From: Streptomyces smyrnaeus
Lineage (GTDB): Bacteria > Actinomycetota > Actinomycetes > Streptomycetales > Streptomycetaceae
Assembly (NCBI RefSeq): GCF_017676345.1
Contig: NZ_JAFFZM010000002.1
Location: 248,001 to 312,000, forward strand
Length of the DNA stretch: 64,000 nt
Reading direction: 5' to 3'
Below the pieces are notes generated by a model. The model was not told the DNA's origin, searched no databases, and saw nothing but the letters and a program-made list of their open reading frames with translations. Made by a program: the position numbers and the translations under genes. Below, piece after piece: positions 34,820 through 42,323 of the stretch; positions within the stretch are counted from its first letter, which is position 1, and every line of letters starts with the position of its first letter.

Positions 34820-35197
34820 CTGCCCCACCTCGCCCTAGCTGAACCTCTAGGTGCACCCTTGTGTACTGTCCGTGACCCATCATCGCGCATGTGCCGCTGA
34901 TGAGTTCGGAGCATGTGCCGACAGGCGTCCCTGATGAACGATGACAGCCGGGGCCGCGTGGTGCAGTCCAGGCGCTGGCCACGAGGCGGAACGGGTGTTC
35001 TCTGCATTGGCCTACAGCAAGCGGGCTGGCGCTCAACCGCCTTCGAGTTCGGTAGGGCCTCTGCCTCTGGCGGCCGCGGCGCCCGCTTGAGCTCCAACAG
35101 ACGCTCGATGCGGCTGGCGTTCGCCGTCGTCGATGTCAGCTGTGGATGTCACGGTGTGCTCTGTCGCGTTGGTCCGGAGAGTCTTACAGTCCGAGGC
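34820..35197. other. Divergent gap upstream of the RAMA-CBS-HEPN gene
   Basis: A 378-bp gap that must contain the promoter of the RAMA-CBS-HEPN gene (minus strand) and of the small membrane protein gene at 35198 (plus strand). Possible frames across it lack codon bias and conserved-looking sequence. I see no clear operator. Confidence 0.4.
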
Positions 35198-35590
35198 ATG
35201 GGAGGACTCGGTGCATTCTTAAAGAAGCAATGGGGCGTGGTGATCCTCGTGCTCGGGATCCTGGCCTGGGCTGCGGACGTGATTGGGCCGCAGGTACTCA
35301 TCCTGGTCGCCGTCGTGTCGGTCTTCTACTTCTTATTGGCTGCTCCGCTCAGATGCATTGCCCTGGGGCGACAGGGACGATGCCGGAACAATGCCCAGGG
35401 ACTCCTGCGGGGGTGCTGGATCCGAGAGCACAAGTGGCAGGGGTTGAAGGCGCTCCGTGGAGCGGAGGGGGAGTCGCAGGGCCCTCGCACTGCGCTCATG
35501 CAGGATAGGCAGCAGATGAGCGCATCCCTGGGTGTCGCGGTGGGGGTGCTGTCGGCGATCGTTGCGTGTGCGGACTTCATCTTTAAATGA
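35198..35590 (+). CDS. Small membrane protein of unknown function (AICE cargo)
   Basis: A 130-aa protein. Two N-terminal membrane segments (WGVVILVLGILAWAADVIG; LILVAVVSVFYFLLAAPL) are followed by a cytoplasmic or external stretch RCRNNAQGLLRGCWIREHKW. A third hydrophobic segment (LGVAVGVLSAIVACADFIF) closes the protein. Membrane proteins with this Cys/His-containing stretch recur in streptomycetes without known role. It faces away from the RAMA-CBS-HEPN gene and could be a partner; that is speculative. Confidence 0.65.
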   Translation: MGGLGAFLKKQWGVVILVLGILAWAADVIGPQVLILVAVVSVFYFLLAAPLRCIALGRQGRCRNNAQGLLRGCWIREHKWQGLKALRGAEGESQGPRTALMQDRQQMSASLGVAVGVLSAIVACADFIFK

Positions 35591-35771
35591 TCTTGAGCAT
35601 CGTTGGGGTGGCTACATCATCTGGGATCAAGCCCACCGTCTCAGCGCAGTTTGCAGCGGAAGCGGCTCCTGATCAGGCAGACTGGCTGGGAGCCGTTTGC
35701 GTAGCAACATTGCCTCGACAGTCCGGGAGTCCCCGCTGATTCCCGGGCGATCGGGCACGAGGGGGTATGCC

Positions 35772-36179
35772 GTGGACTGGAGTGCGATCGCCACACTCGT
35801 AGTCGGTATGGCTGGACTGGGCGGCATTCTGCTGCAACGCCGGTACAACCGGGCGCAAGGTCGGGATCGAGCTAAGGCTGACCTTGAACTCTTGGCCCTC
35901 TTACCAGCGGACAGTGAAATTCGCGACGATTTGCGCGCCCATATCGACGAAACCATTCGTCACGTTATTCAGGTTGAGGATTCTGAAAGACGTGATCCGT
36001 ACGGCATTTTCCTTGCGATTCTCTTCCTGATCGCGGGTGGAGGGCTGTTCTGGCTTTACGCGGTCAGGGGTGCATGGTGGCTGGCCGTCGCAGCTGGGTT
36101 CTTTGTGTTCTTCGGGCTCGTGGGCCTAAACCTCGATGGGATGCGTAGGCAAAGAGATGAGCGCGGGAACGCGATCTAG
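35772..36179 (+). CDS. Small membrane protein with coiled-coil (AICE cargo)
   Basis: A 135-aa protein. An N-terminal membrane segment (AIATLVVGMAGLGGILL) is followed by a charged helix (AQGRDRAKADLELLALLPAD) and a C-terminal pair of membrane segments (YGIFLAILFLIAGGGLFWLY; WWLAVAAGFFVFFGLVGL). The GTG at 35772 has GAGGGGG upstream. Codon use is much less GC-biased than in the core genome, which suggests recent acquisition. Unknown family. Confidence 0.7.
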   Translation: MDWSAIATLVVGMAGLGGILLQRRYNRAQGRDRAKADLELLALLPADSEIRDDLRAHIDETIRHVIQVEDSERRDPYGIFLAILFLIAGGGLFWLYAVRGAWWLAVAAGFFVFFGLVGLNLDGMRRQRDERGNAI

Positions 36180-36780
36180 ATCTCTGATGGATGTGTTTCG
36201 AGGCCAGGTCGTGCAGCGTCTCTGTACTCGAGCCGCCTTGGCACCAGAGAGCGGGGCCCATACGTTCTCCGGCGGATCGAGTTGGCTCCTCGCCTGCCCG
36301 CAGTGCCCGAGCCTTGCTCTTCGAGTGCCACTGATACCTCAAGGTGGGAAAGTTAGCCACGACGGTGGGAAAGTTTCCCGATCACCTGTATGTGTGCCCC
36401 CAACCACCCACCGTCATTAGCCACGTTTCCAGGCTTCTGGTCTTTGACCCGCAGACGCCTTCGCGCAGCCTCGGCCGACCAACTGACGATGGCGGGACCG
36501 GCCAGCAGACCGCGACGAGACCGGGGCGCCGCGCCACGAGCCTTTCCGGCGTGGCGCACATGGTCACGCTGGTACTGGCGCGTGACCGCTGGTCGCACGA
36601 GTCGTGCGCGCCGACGCGATCTGTAGCTCTTACAGGGGAAGCGGGTCACTGTTCCAGGCTGCGCGCTGAGTGGGCCGGGGGCGTCGCGAGCGGGGCGGAG
36701 ACAGGAGCGGGCGGCGGCCACGGGCCGCCAGCGCGCGCGGCCCGCGTCAGCGGGCCGCCTTGAAGTCGTAGAGAAAGTTG
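36180..36780. other. Non-coding 600-bp segment of the AICE with short repeats and GC-rich hairpins
   Basis: No convincing gene. GGTGGGAAAGTT occurs at 36343-36354 and 36364-36375, 21 bp apart, and TTAGCCACG near 36353 and 36414. The right end (about 36709-36763) has overlapping GC-rich inverted repeats (GGCGGC/GCCGCC; two copies of CGGGCCGCC), which could be the terminator for the minus-strand gene ending at 36781. The segment could also hold a cis-acting transfer (clt/oriT) locus; unproven. Confidence 0.4.
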
Positions 36781-37101
36781 TTACGCACGCGCCTGGCGAG
36801 CTGGCGGGCAGGCTATCGGGCTGACTGTCCAAGTCGCTGCTGTGGTGCGCTGTTTGAGGGTGAGCGTGTGGCGCTTGCCCTGTTCGAGTTCGCAGGCTGC
36901 TGCTGGCTGGCCGTGGTCGAGCCAGGCACGGGCCTCTCGGTAGGGCTCTTCGTCCAGCGTCATGGCGATCATCATGAGGCTGATGCGGACCCAGCGCAGG
37001 GCTTCGCGGGGGCTGTGGGCGCCGTAGGTGCCGAGTCGGCGTTCGTTGACGTAGCACTCGCAGTAGTAGACCCACGTTGTGGGAAGCGGCTGGGCAGTCA
37101 T
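36781..37101 (-). CDS. Hypothetical protein coupled to ATP-binding protein
   Basis: A 106-aa protein whose ATG overlaps the TGA of the upstream ATP-binding gene (ATGA, 37098-37101). The sequence (TTWVYYCECYVNERRLGTYG, EALRWVRISLMMIAM) shows no known motif. Such small partners are common beside HATPase genes in streptomycetes. Function unknown. Confidence 0.65.
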   Translation of the reverse strand: MTAQPLPTTWVYYCECYVNERRLGTYGAHSPREALRWVRISLMMIAMTLDEEPYREARAWLDHGQPAAACELEQGKRHTLTLKQRTTAATWTVSPIACPPARQARA

Positions 37102-37571
37102 GGCGTCGGCCTCCGTGCCGGCAGTGCCGTGTGTCCGCCTGGCGGTGCGAGTCGGGTCGATTCGTTCGCCTCGTCGGCCATCTCGACGGTGACTGTCCGG
37201 CCGTAGTCGTCTCCGCTGACGCGTACGCGGCTGGCCAGTGCTGTCACGAGGCTGAGGCCCCGGCCGTGGGTGTCGTCCTCGTCCGGTGTCTCGACGTGAG
37301 GCTTTGTCGTACTGCCGCCGGTGTCCGTGACCGCCAGGAGGACGGTGCCGAGTGAACGGTGCAGGGTGACGTGGAAGCTCCCGTTGGGGCTGCCGCTCGC
37401 CGAGTGCATCAGCGCGTTGGAGCCCAGCTCGCTCACGATCAGTGCGGCGTCGTCGGCGTGGGGGCTGTCGCGCAGGACGTCACGGGTCCAGCGGCGGGCC
37501 CGGCCGACCTCTTCGGGGAGTCCTGGGCAGGTGAGTTCCCAGATCCGCCAGTCACTCATATACTCGTGCAT
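37098..37571 (-). CDS. ATP-binding protein, anti-sigma/SpoIIAB-like HATPase
   Basis: A 157-aa GHKL ATPase domain protein. The N box is ALIVSELGSNALMHSASGSP, and the G boxes are VTDTGG and THGRGLSLVTALA. In streptomycetes, stand-alone proteins of this type act as anti-sigma kinases or bind XRE partners. The ATG has GGAGGA upstream. It lies between the cargo and the pif-like gene in the AICE; its target is unknown. Confidence 0.82.
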   Translation of the reverse strand: MHEYMSDWRIWELTCPGLPEEVGRARRWTRDVLRDSPHADDAALIVSELGSNALMHSASGSPNGSFHVTLHRSLGTVLLAVTDTGGSTTKPHVETPDEDDTHGRGLSLVTALASRVRVSGDDYGRTVTVEMADEANESTRLAPPGGHTALPARRPTP

Positions 37572-37616
37572 ACAAGTTCCTCCATGCTGGTGGCCGCTAT
37601 GGGTAGTGGAAGTGTT

Positions 37617-38051
37617 CTAGATGAGTCGCACGCCGTCGTGCGCCCGGATGGCCGGCGGGGATGCCCCGTCGAGTGCATCCAGGACGCGGACCGCGTATGC
37701 CTCGTCGGCGAGCTGGGTGACCTCTTCGCGGGTGGCCCAGCGAAGGGCGTAGGTCTCCTCCCCGGTGGTCGGGGAGCCGTCTACTGCTTCGCAGCGGAAG
37801 ACCATGGAGACGATCAGGCCGGTCATGTTCTTGTAGATGCCCGTGAGGGTCGCCGGGAGGGCGATCTTCATGCCGGTCTCTTCGAGGACCTCGCGCTGGA
37901 GCGCGTCGGGGATGGTCTCCCCGGGTTCCAGGACGCCGCCGGGTGGCTCCCACTGGCCGTTGTCGCGGCGCTGGATGAGCAGCGCTCGGCCCGCGTCGTC
38001 AACGATGACCCCTGCGACGCTCACGGAGTGGGGGCGCTCTACCGTGCTCAC
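37617..38051 (-). CDS. Nudix hydrolase, Pif-like (AICE immunity factor)
   Basis: A 144-aa Nudix protein. The Nudix box runs from GGVLEPGE to REVLEETG in the canonical GX5EX7REUXEEXGU form. In pSAM2 the Nudix protein Pif blocks redundant transfer into cells already carrying the element. The location divergent from the KorSA-like gene fits that identity. The GTG at 38051 follows GAGGAAC; a long upstream extension of the frame is not coding. Confidence 0.82.
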   Translation of the reverse strand: MSTVERPHSVSVAGVIVDDAGRALLIQRRDNGQWEPPGGVLEPGETIPDALQREVLEETGMKIALPATLTGIYKNMTGLIVSMVFRCEAVDGSPTTGEETYALRWATREEVTQLADEAYAVRVLDALDGASPPAIRAHDGVRLI

Positions 38052-38108
38052 GTTCCTCGGTCCCCTCAGATGGCTAGGCTTCTCCACCGTAGCAACAGAA
38101 CTCAGTAG

Positions 38109-38121
38109 CTCGTCTAGATAT
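38109..38121. promoter_or_regulatory. Candidate KorSA operator in the pif-korSA spacer
   Basis: CTCGTCTAGATAT, centred about 20 bp before the korSA start and in the spacer shared with the Nudix gene. A related inverted copy lies at 38998-39008 before the SCO3933-like gene. GntR/HutC regulators bind such sites and usually autoregulate, so this is the likely KorSA operator. Confidence 0.5.
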
Positions 38122-38138
38122 TCAAAGGAGTACCCGTT

Positions 38139-38927
38139 ATGGCTGCACTGTCCTCCGGTGTTCTCGGGGCGCTCGACCCGACCAGTGATCGCGCCGTCTT
38201 CCGGCAGATCGCCGACCAGATCCGGGAAGCCATCGACAAGGGGCGCTTCAAGGAGGGCGCCAAGCTGCCGTCCGAAGCGGAGCTGGTCGAGCACTTCGGG
38301 GTCTCCCGGATGACCGTGCGCAACGCACTCTCGATCCTCCAGAGTGAGGGGCTGGTCTCCTCCGAGCACGGTAAAGGCGTCTTCGTGCGACCACGGCCCC
38401 CGGTTAGGCGTCTTGCCTCGGACCGGTTCGCACGGCGGCATCGCGATCAGGGCAAGTCGGCCTTCACCGTCGAAGCGGAAGCCGCGGGAAGCAAGCCCGA
38501 GGTCGACAGCCTGGAGGTACGGGAGGAGAAGCCGGCACCGGACATCTCCGCGCGCCTCGGCTCGCCCCGCAAGGTCCTCGCCCGGCGGCGCCGCTATCTC
38601 CTCGACGGACGGCCCGTCGAGTTCGCCGTCTCGTACCTGCCCCTGGACCTGGCGCGCGGTACGCAGATCGCCGAACCCAACCCCGGACCCGGCGGCATCT
38701 ACGCCCGGCTGGCAGAGCTGGGGCACCGCCTGGACCACTTCGACGAAGAAGTCCGCGCCCGGATGCCTTCCCCGGCCGAGGTCAAGATGCTCCGCCTCTC
38801 CTCCGGCGTCCCCGTGATCAGCCTGATCCGCACCGCCTACGACACCGAGGGCCGCGCGGTCGAGGTCTGCGACACCGTCATGGCCGCCGACGCCTACGTC
38901 CTCGCCTACCAACTCCCCGCCAACTAG
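38139..38927 (+). CDS. GntR-family (HutC/UTRA) regulator, KorSA-like
   Basis: Repressor of AICE transfer and replication genes, 262 aa. The winged helix (about residues 15-85) has RQIADQIREAIDKGRFKEGA and LVEHFGVSRMTVRNALSILQ. A UTRA ligand domain follows with ARRRRYLLDGRPVEFAVSYL. In pSAM2, KorSA represses the pra activator and keeps the element integrated. The ATG has AAAGGAG upstream. A partial copy of this gene remains in the neighbouring relic. Confidence 0.88.
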   Translation: MAALSSGVLGALDPTSDRAVFRQIADQIREAIDKGRFKEGAKLPSEAELVEHFGVSRMTVRNALSILQSEGLVSSEHGKGVFVRPRPPVRRLASDRFARRHRDQGKSAFTVEAEAAGSKPEVDSLEVREEKPAPDISARLGSPRKVLARRRRYLLDGRPVEFAVSYLPLDLARGTQIAEPNPGPGGIYARLAELGHRLDHFDEEVRARMPSPAEVKMLRLSSGVPVISLIRTAYDTEGRAVEVCDTVMAADAYVLAYQLPAN

Positions 38928-38997
38928 GGCATGTCGGGCCCGTGATGACGGCGCTGGGTCGTTTCTCGCGGACTCGTACACACCGAGAGGCATACTC

Positions 38998-39008
38998 ATA
39001 TAGACGAG
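38998..39008. promoter_or_regulatory. Second candidate KorSA operator
   Basis: ATATAGACGAG, the reverse complement of CTCGTCTATAT and thus closely matching the candidate operator at 38109. It stands about 120 bp upstream of the SCO3933-like gene that heads the transfer/replication operon, where repression would be expected. Confidence 0.45.
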
Positions 39009-39074
39009 TGGGCAAGACGTGTGGCAGAGTATCCGCATCCCAACAAGCACATCCGGGGCGAACCATCCGTGACC

Positions 39075-39086
39075 TTGTCTAGACGA
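39075..39086. promoter_or_regulatory. Third candidate operator, palindromic
   Basis: TTGTCTAGACGA contains the perfect 8-bp palindrome GTCTAGAC, the core shared by the other two candidate operators. It lies 43 bp before the SCO3933-like start. Confidence 0.42.
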
Positions 39087-39128
39087 CTAGCTCTCATTGC
39101 TCCGGCGTACGGACAAGGAGAAACGACC

Positions 39129-39479
39129 TTGCGCACCATTCGAGTTGAGACCACTTCCGCAACCATCCTTCTGACCGAGGCGCCCGCGCCCAAGGTCCGG
39201 GACCGGCAGACCGGGGAAGTCGCCAAGGACGCAGTGAGCGGCGAGACGCTGATGAAGGTCGGCGTCGTCTACATCGATGAAGGTGAGTCCTCGCTGATCC
39301 ACGTGACCGTTCCCGAGAGCGGCGTGACGGACGGGCTCGCCCTCGGTTCCCCGGTCTCCCTGCCGGGTCTGGTGGCTCGGCCGTGGGACTCGGTGTTCAA
39401 CGGGCAGCAGCGGCACGGCATCGCCTACCGCGCCGCCGCCGTCGCCCCGGGTGCCGTTCCGGCGGGTGTGGGGGCCTGA
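39129..39479 (+). CDS. SCO3933-family AICE regulatory protein
   Basis: A 116-aa protein starting at TTG, chosen because AAGGAG lies eight bases upstream. The pattern (VETTSATILLTEAPAPKVRD then QTGEVAKDAVSGETLMKVGV) is that of small proteins found upstream of tra in AICEs and annotated as SCO3933-family regulatory proteins. The role is probably control of transfer or replication. It heads the operon running to int. Confidence 0.78.
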   Translation: MRTIRVETTSATILLTEAPAPKVRDRQTGEVAKDAVSGETLMKVGVVYIDEGESSLIHVTVPESGVTDGLALGSPVSLPGLVARPWDSVFNGQQRHGIAYRAAAVAPGAVPAGVGA

Positions 39480-39587
39480 CCGTGTCCGAGCTGATGACGC
39501 TGATGGAGGTAGGGCGGTCCCGCGGCCGGTCTGGGTGCCGGTGCCGCCTACCTCCGGGCCCGGCACCCGGCCGCCTACTGGTCGACG

Positions 39588-40808
39588 GTGGGCATGCCTG
39601 CTTCGGCTGCACGCCTGGTGGGCTCGTACGGGTCGGTCATGGATTCGTGCGGGCTGACGGTGCCGCCTTCCCGTCTGCGGGCGTTGGCTGTGCGGGCTGC
39701 GACTCGTCGTGAGGTGCGGCCGGTGCCTCCTCGTCGGGGCCTGCTGCGGCCGACCTCGACCGGCCTGCGGATACGTCTGCGGCTCGCGCCGGGGCAGGAG
39801 CCGGCCGACATAGCTGCCTCTGCTGAGCGGCTGCGGCATGCCTGGGGCGTTCATGGCGTCTATGTCGAGCCGGTCATGCCCGGTGTGGTCGAGTTGCGGC
39901 TGGTCGGCTTCGACGTCCTGCGACGCGCACGGATGCCGCGTAAGGCGGGCGGTGGGTTCCTGCGGGTGCCGGTGGCGCTGCGGGAGGACGCAACCGCCTT
40001 CGTCCGCGACTACCGCGCCATTCCGCATGAACTGGTGCTCGGCGCCACGCTGTCGGGAAAGTCGATGTACCTGCGGCACCTGATCACCGGCCTTGCCGGA
40101 ATGCCGGTCGCGTTGGCCGGTATCGACTGCAAGCGGGGGGTCGAGCTGGCGCCCTTCGCTCCTCGGCTGTCCGCGTTGGCGACCGAACCGGCTGAGGCTG
40201 CCGAACTGTTGCCCGTCCTCGTCCGGGAGATGGAGGACCGATACGACCTCATCCGGGCTCGCCAGGGGATCGCCCCGTCTACGCCCAACGAGGAGATCAC
40301 CTCGGACGTGTGGGGCCTGCCCGAGAGCGAACGGCCGGTGTCGATCGTGCTGTTCGTCGACGAGGTCGCGGAACTGTTTCTCGTCGCCAGCAGGAAGGAT
40401 GAGGAACGTCGGGACGAGATGGTCACCCAGCTCATCCGGCTCGCCCAGCTCGGCCGCGCCGCCGGGATCTACCTGGAGGTGTGCGGGCAACGCTTCGGGG
40501 CCGAACTGGGCAAGGGCGCAACGATGTTGCGAGCCCAGCTCTCCGGCCGCGTATGCCACCGCGTGAACGACGAACCCTCGGCCAAGATGGCTCTCGGCGA
40601 TATCGCCACCGAAGCAGTCGGCGCCGCCTGCACAATCGCCCCCGAACGCCCCGGGCTGGCCGTCGTCGGCGACACCTCCGGCGGCTGGTTCCGCATCCGC
40701 ACCCCGTATCTCTCCCTGGCCGACGCTGCCGCTCGCTGTGAGCGCACCGCGCACCTGGTGCCCGAACTGCCCGCGCTCAAGCCGTTCCGGCCCACCGCTA
40801 CCGCCTGA
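39588..40808 (+). CDS. FtsK/SpoIIIE-type conjugal transfer protein Tra (N-terminus frameshifted)
   Basis: DNA translocase that moves double-stranded DNA between mycelia. The intact frame encodes 406 aa with Walker A GATLSGKS and Walker B IVLFVDEVAEL, followed by RAAGIYLEVCGQRFG. The natural start is probably the GTG at 39482, two bases after the upstream stop. That frame (VSELMTLMEVG) must shift near 39512 to continue GGPAAGLGAGAAYLRARHPA into this one, so one extra G interrupts the gene. Only GTG 39588, without a ribosome site, remains for the downstream part. Function may be lost or reduced. Confidence 0.82.
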   Translation: MGMPASAARLVGSYGSVMDSCGLTVPPSRLRALAVRAATRREVRPVPPRRGLLRPTSTGLRIRLRLAPGQEPADIAASAERLRHAWGVHGVYVEPVMPGVVELRLVGFDVLRRARMPRKAGGGFLRVPVALREDATAFVRDYRAIPHELVLGATLSGKSMYLRHLITGLAGMPVALAGIDCKRGVELAPFAPRLSALATEPAEAAELLPVLVREMEDRYDLIRARQGIAPSTPNEEITSDVWGLPESERPVSIVLFVDEVAELFLVASRKDEERRDEMVTQLIRLAQLGRAAGIYLEVCGQRFGAELGKGATMLRAQLSGRVCHRVNDEPSAKMALGDIATEAVGAACTIAPERPGLAVVGDTSGGWFRIRTPYLSLADAAARCERTAHLVPELPALKPFRPTATA

Positions 40809-40896
40809 CCTCACCGCTCTCCGATTCGGCCGGCGCGTCCGTCTCGCGCCAACTCCCTACCCCTCCCATGCCGAAAACAGAAAGGAGGTGCCACCC

Positions 40897-41331
40897 ATGC
40901 GCGCCCGACTCTCCCGCGTAGACGCCGTGCTCGTGGAGGCCGTCATCGCTGCCGCGCTGTCCTTCGCCCACCTGCACGACCTGGCCTCGGCCGCTGGACA
41001 GGACGGCTGGAAGGCGTGGGCCTACCCGGTCTCGGTCGATCTGCTGTTGGTCGCTGCCTGGCGTCGGCTGCGCTCCGGGCGGGACCGCGCTGCGGGCTGG
41101 TGCTGGTTCCTCGTCGCCCTCGCCGCCTCCCTGGGCGCCAACGTCGCCACGGCCGGACTCCTCGACCTGGGCGACGTTCCCGACTGGCTGCGCATCCTCG
41201 TCGCCGGTTGGCCTGCGCTGGCCTTCCTCGGCGGAACGCTCCTCGCCCACAGCAACGAGACACCGGCGCGGAAGACAGCTGACGAACCCGAGGCCGAACC
41301 CGCTGTCGAGTCATCGCCTTCTGCTGCCTAG
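40897..41331 (+). CDS. DUF2637/SpdB-like membrane protein, apparently truncated by amber codon
   Basis: Transfer-associated (spread) membrane protein, 144 aa, with four hydrophobic segments (VLVEAVIAAALSFAHLHDLA; WCWFLVALAASLGANVATAG; ILVAGWPALAFLGGTLLAHS). The ATG has AAAGGAGG upstream. After the TAG at 41329 the same frame stays open to 41505. It reads like the usual C-terminal helix domain of this family (VPAALIQHARKIADAHQSRT, then TLRARLGVPEPLADQIAA), so the stop is probably premature. Confidence 0.78.
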   Translation: MRARLSRVDAVLVEAVIAAALSFAHLHDLASAAGQDGWKAWAYPVSVDLLLVAAWRRLRSGRDRAAGWCWFLVALAASLGANVATAGLLDLGDVPDWLRILVAGWPALAFLGGTLLAHSNETPARKTADEPEAEPAVESSPSAA

Positions 41332-41524
41332 ACGACGCCCGCGGAGCCGCGCACCCCGGTACCGGCTGCCCTCATCCAGCACGCCCGCAAGATCGCCGAC
41401 GCCCACCAGTCGCGCACCGGCACCCCCATCGACACCGCCACGCTCCGCGCTCGCCTCGGCGTCCCTGAACCCCTCGCCGACCAGATCGCAGCCCAGCTCA
41501 CCTGACCGAACAGGAGAACCCGCC

Positions 41525-41716
41525 ATGCCGCTCAATCGCCGCTTCCGCTCCGTGATCCGCATCGGCCCCGTGCAGGTCGGCACCGCCAACGACGGCCGTG
41601 GCCGGGAGAAACACACCGCCGCCTGTACCGCCCCGCGCTGCGGCTTCTCCGCTGACTACGACTCGCGCGCCGCCGCCGAGCTGGCCGCACGCACCCACCG
41701 CTGCCCCGTCCGCTGA
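41525..41716 (+). CDS. Mobile element transfer protein (small, Cys-containing)
   Basis: A 63-aa protein (MPLNRRFRSVIRIGPVQVGT then a Cys-pair region TAACTAPRCGFSADYDS). It matches the small transfer-associated proteins found between tra and rep in AICEs. AGGAGAACC precedes the ATG. Its role in spread between hyphal compartments is assumed from its context. Confidence 0.72.
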   Translation: MPLNRRFRSVIRIGPVQVGTANDGRGREKHTAACTAPRCGFSADYDSRAAAELAARTHRCPVR

Positions 41717-41729
41717 AGGAGAGCTTCCC

Positions 41730-41924
41730 GTGACCTTGAACCTGCCCCTGGTCGTCGTTCTGGGCCTGCTGGTGTGGGGCGCCGTGAAGTTCCTCGGCGT
41801 CCGCGTCTGGCTCGTCGTCGTGATCGCCCTGTTCGGCTTCTACCTCGCCGACACCTTCCTCGCCCCCGCCATCGACAACGGCACCCGCACCGGAGTCGAG
41901 ACCGTCAACGGCAACGACGACTGA
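41730..41924 (+). CDS. Small Spd-type membrane protein
   Basis: A 64-aa protein with two hydrophobic segments (LPLVVVLGLLVWGAVKFLGV; VWLVVVIALFGFYLADTFLA) and a polar tail. GTG start after GAAGGAGAG. It is part of the spread gene set between tra and rep, probably a membrane component of intramycelial plasmid spread. Confidence 0.7.
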   Translation: MTLNLPLVVVLGLLVWGAVKFLGVRVWLVVVIALFGFYLADTFLAPAIDNGTRTGVETVNGNDD

Positions 41925-41938
41925 AAGGAAAGCAATCG

Positions 41939-42229
41939 ATGTTCCTGCGCCCCCAGCTCCCCCAGACACCCACCCCGAACCTGCCGACGACTGCCCAGCA
42001 CGCGCACGTTCCTGCTTGCGACTGCCAGCACTCCGCACCTGTCACCACGCCGCCGCAGCGCTCGCTGCCCTCGGTCAGCTCGGGGGCCGTTGCGGCCGTG
42101 GTTGTCGGTGGTGTGGTCGTCGTCGCGCTCTTGGCCGCTGTCGCCGTGACAGCCGTTTCCGTTGCCGTGGCCGCGCTGGTCCTGCGCTCGCTCCTCGGCT
42201 CCCGCAGCGGCGGCGTTCACCACCGCTGA
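41939..42229 (+). CDS. SpdD-like spread protein
   Basis: A 96-aa protein. A Pro-rich N-terminus with a Cys/His stretch (HAHVPACDCQHS) precedes one long hydrophobic segment (SGAVAAVVVGGVVVVALLAA and onward). This is the usual SpdD pattern of streptomycete conjugative elements. The ATG follows AAAGGAAAG at 15 bases from the upstream stop. Confidence 0.75.
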   Translation: MFLRPQLPQTPTPNLPTTAQHAHVPACDCQHSAPVTTPPQRSLPSVSSGAVAAVVVGGVVVVALLAAVAVTAVSVAVAALVLRSLLGSRSGGVHHR

Positions 42230-42323
42230 GTGGCCACCGGGGCGGCCTCGATACCGCCAAGCATCCACCGCCCCGGCAGCCCGGCCCCTTCCCGCACTCG
42301 TAAGTCAGAGAAGGAGAAGCACC

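Noticed and set aside
36343..36375. Possible CRISPR array from spaced repeats in the AICE
   Set aside because: Only two 12-bp copies with a 9-bp spacer; no array, leader or cas gene anywhere in the window.
36353..37075. 240-codon minus-strand frame in the AICE gap
   Set aside because: Arg/Pro/His-rich composition typical of non-coding high-GC DNA and overlaps the supported gene at 36781-37101.
38052..39050. Long N-terminal extension of the Nudix frame on the minus strand
   Set aside because: It runs antisense through the KorSA-like gene; the GTG at 38051 has a ribosome site and starts the Nudix domain.
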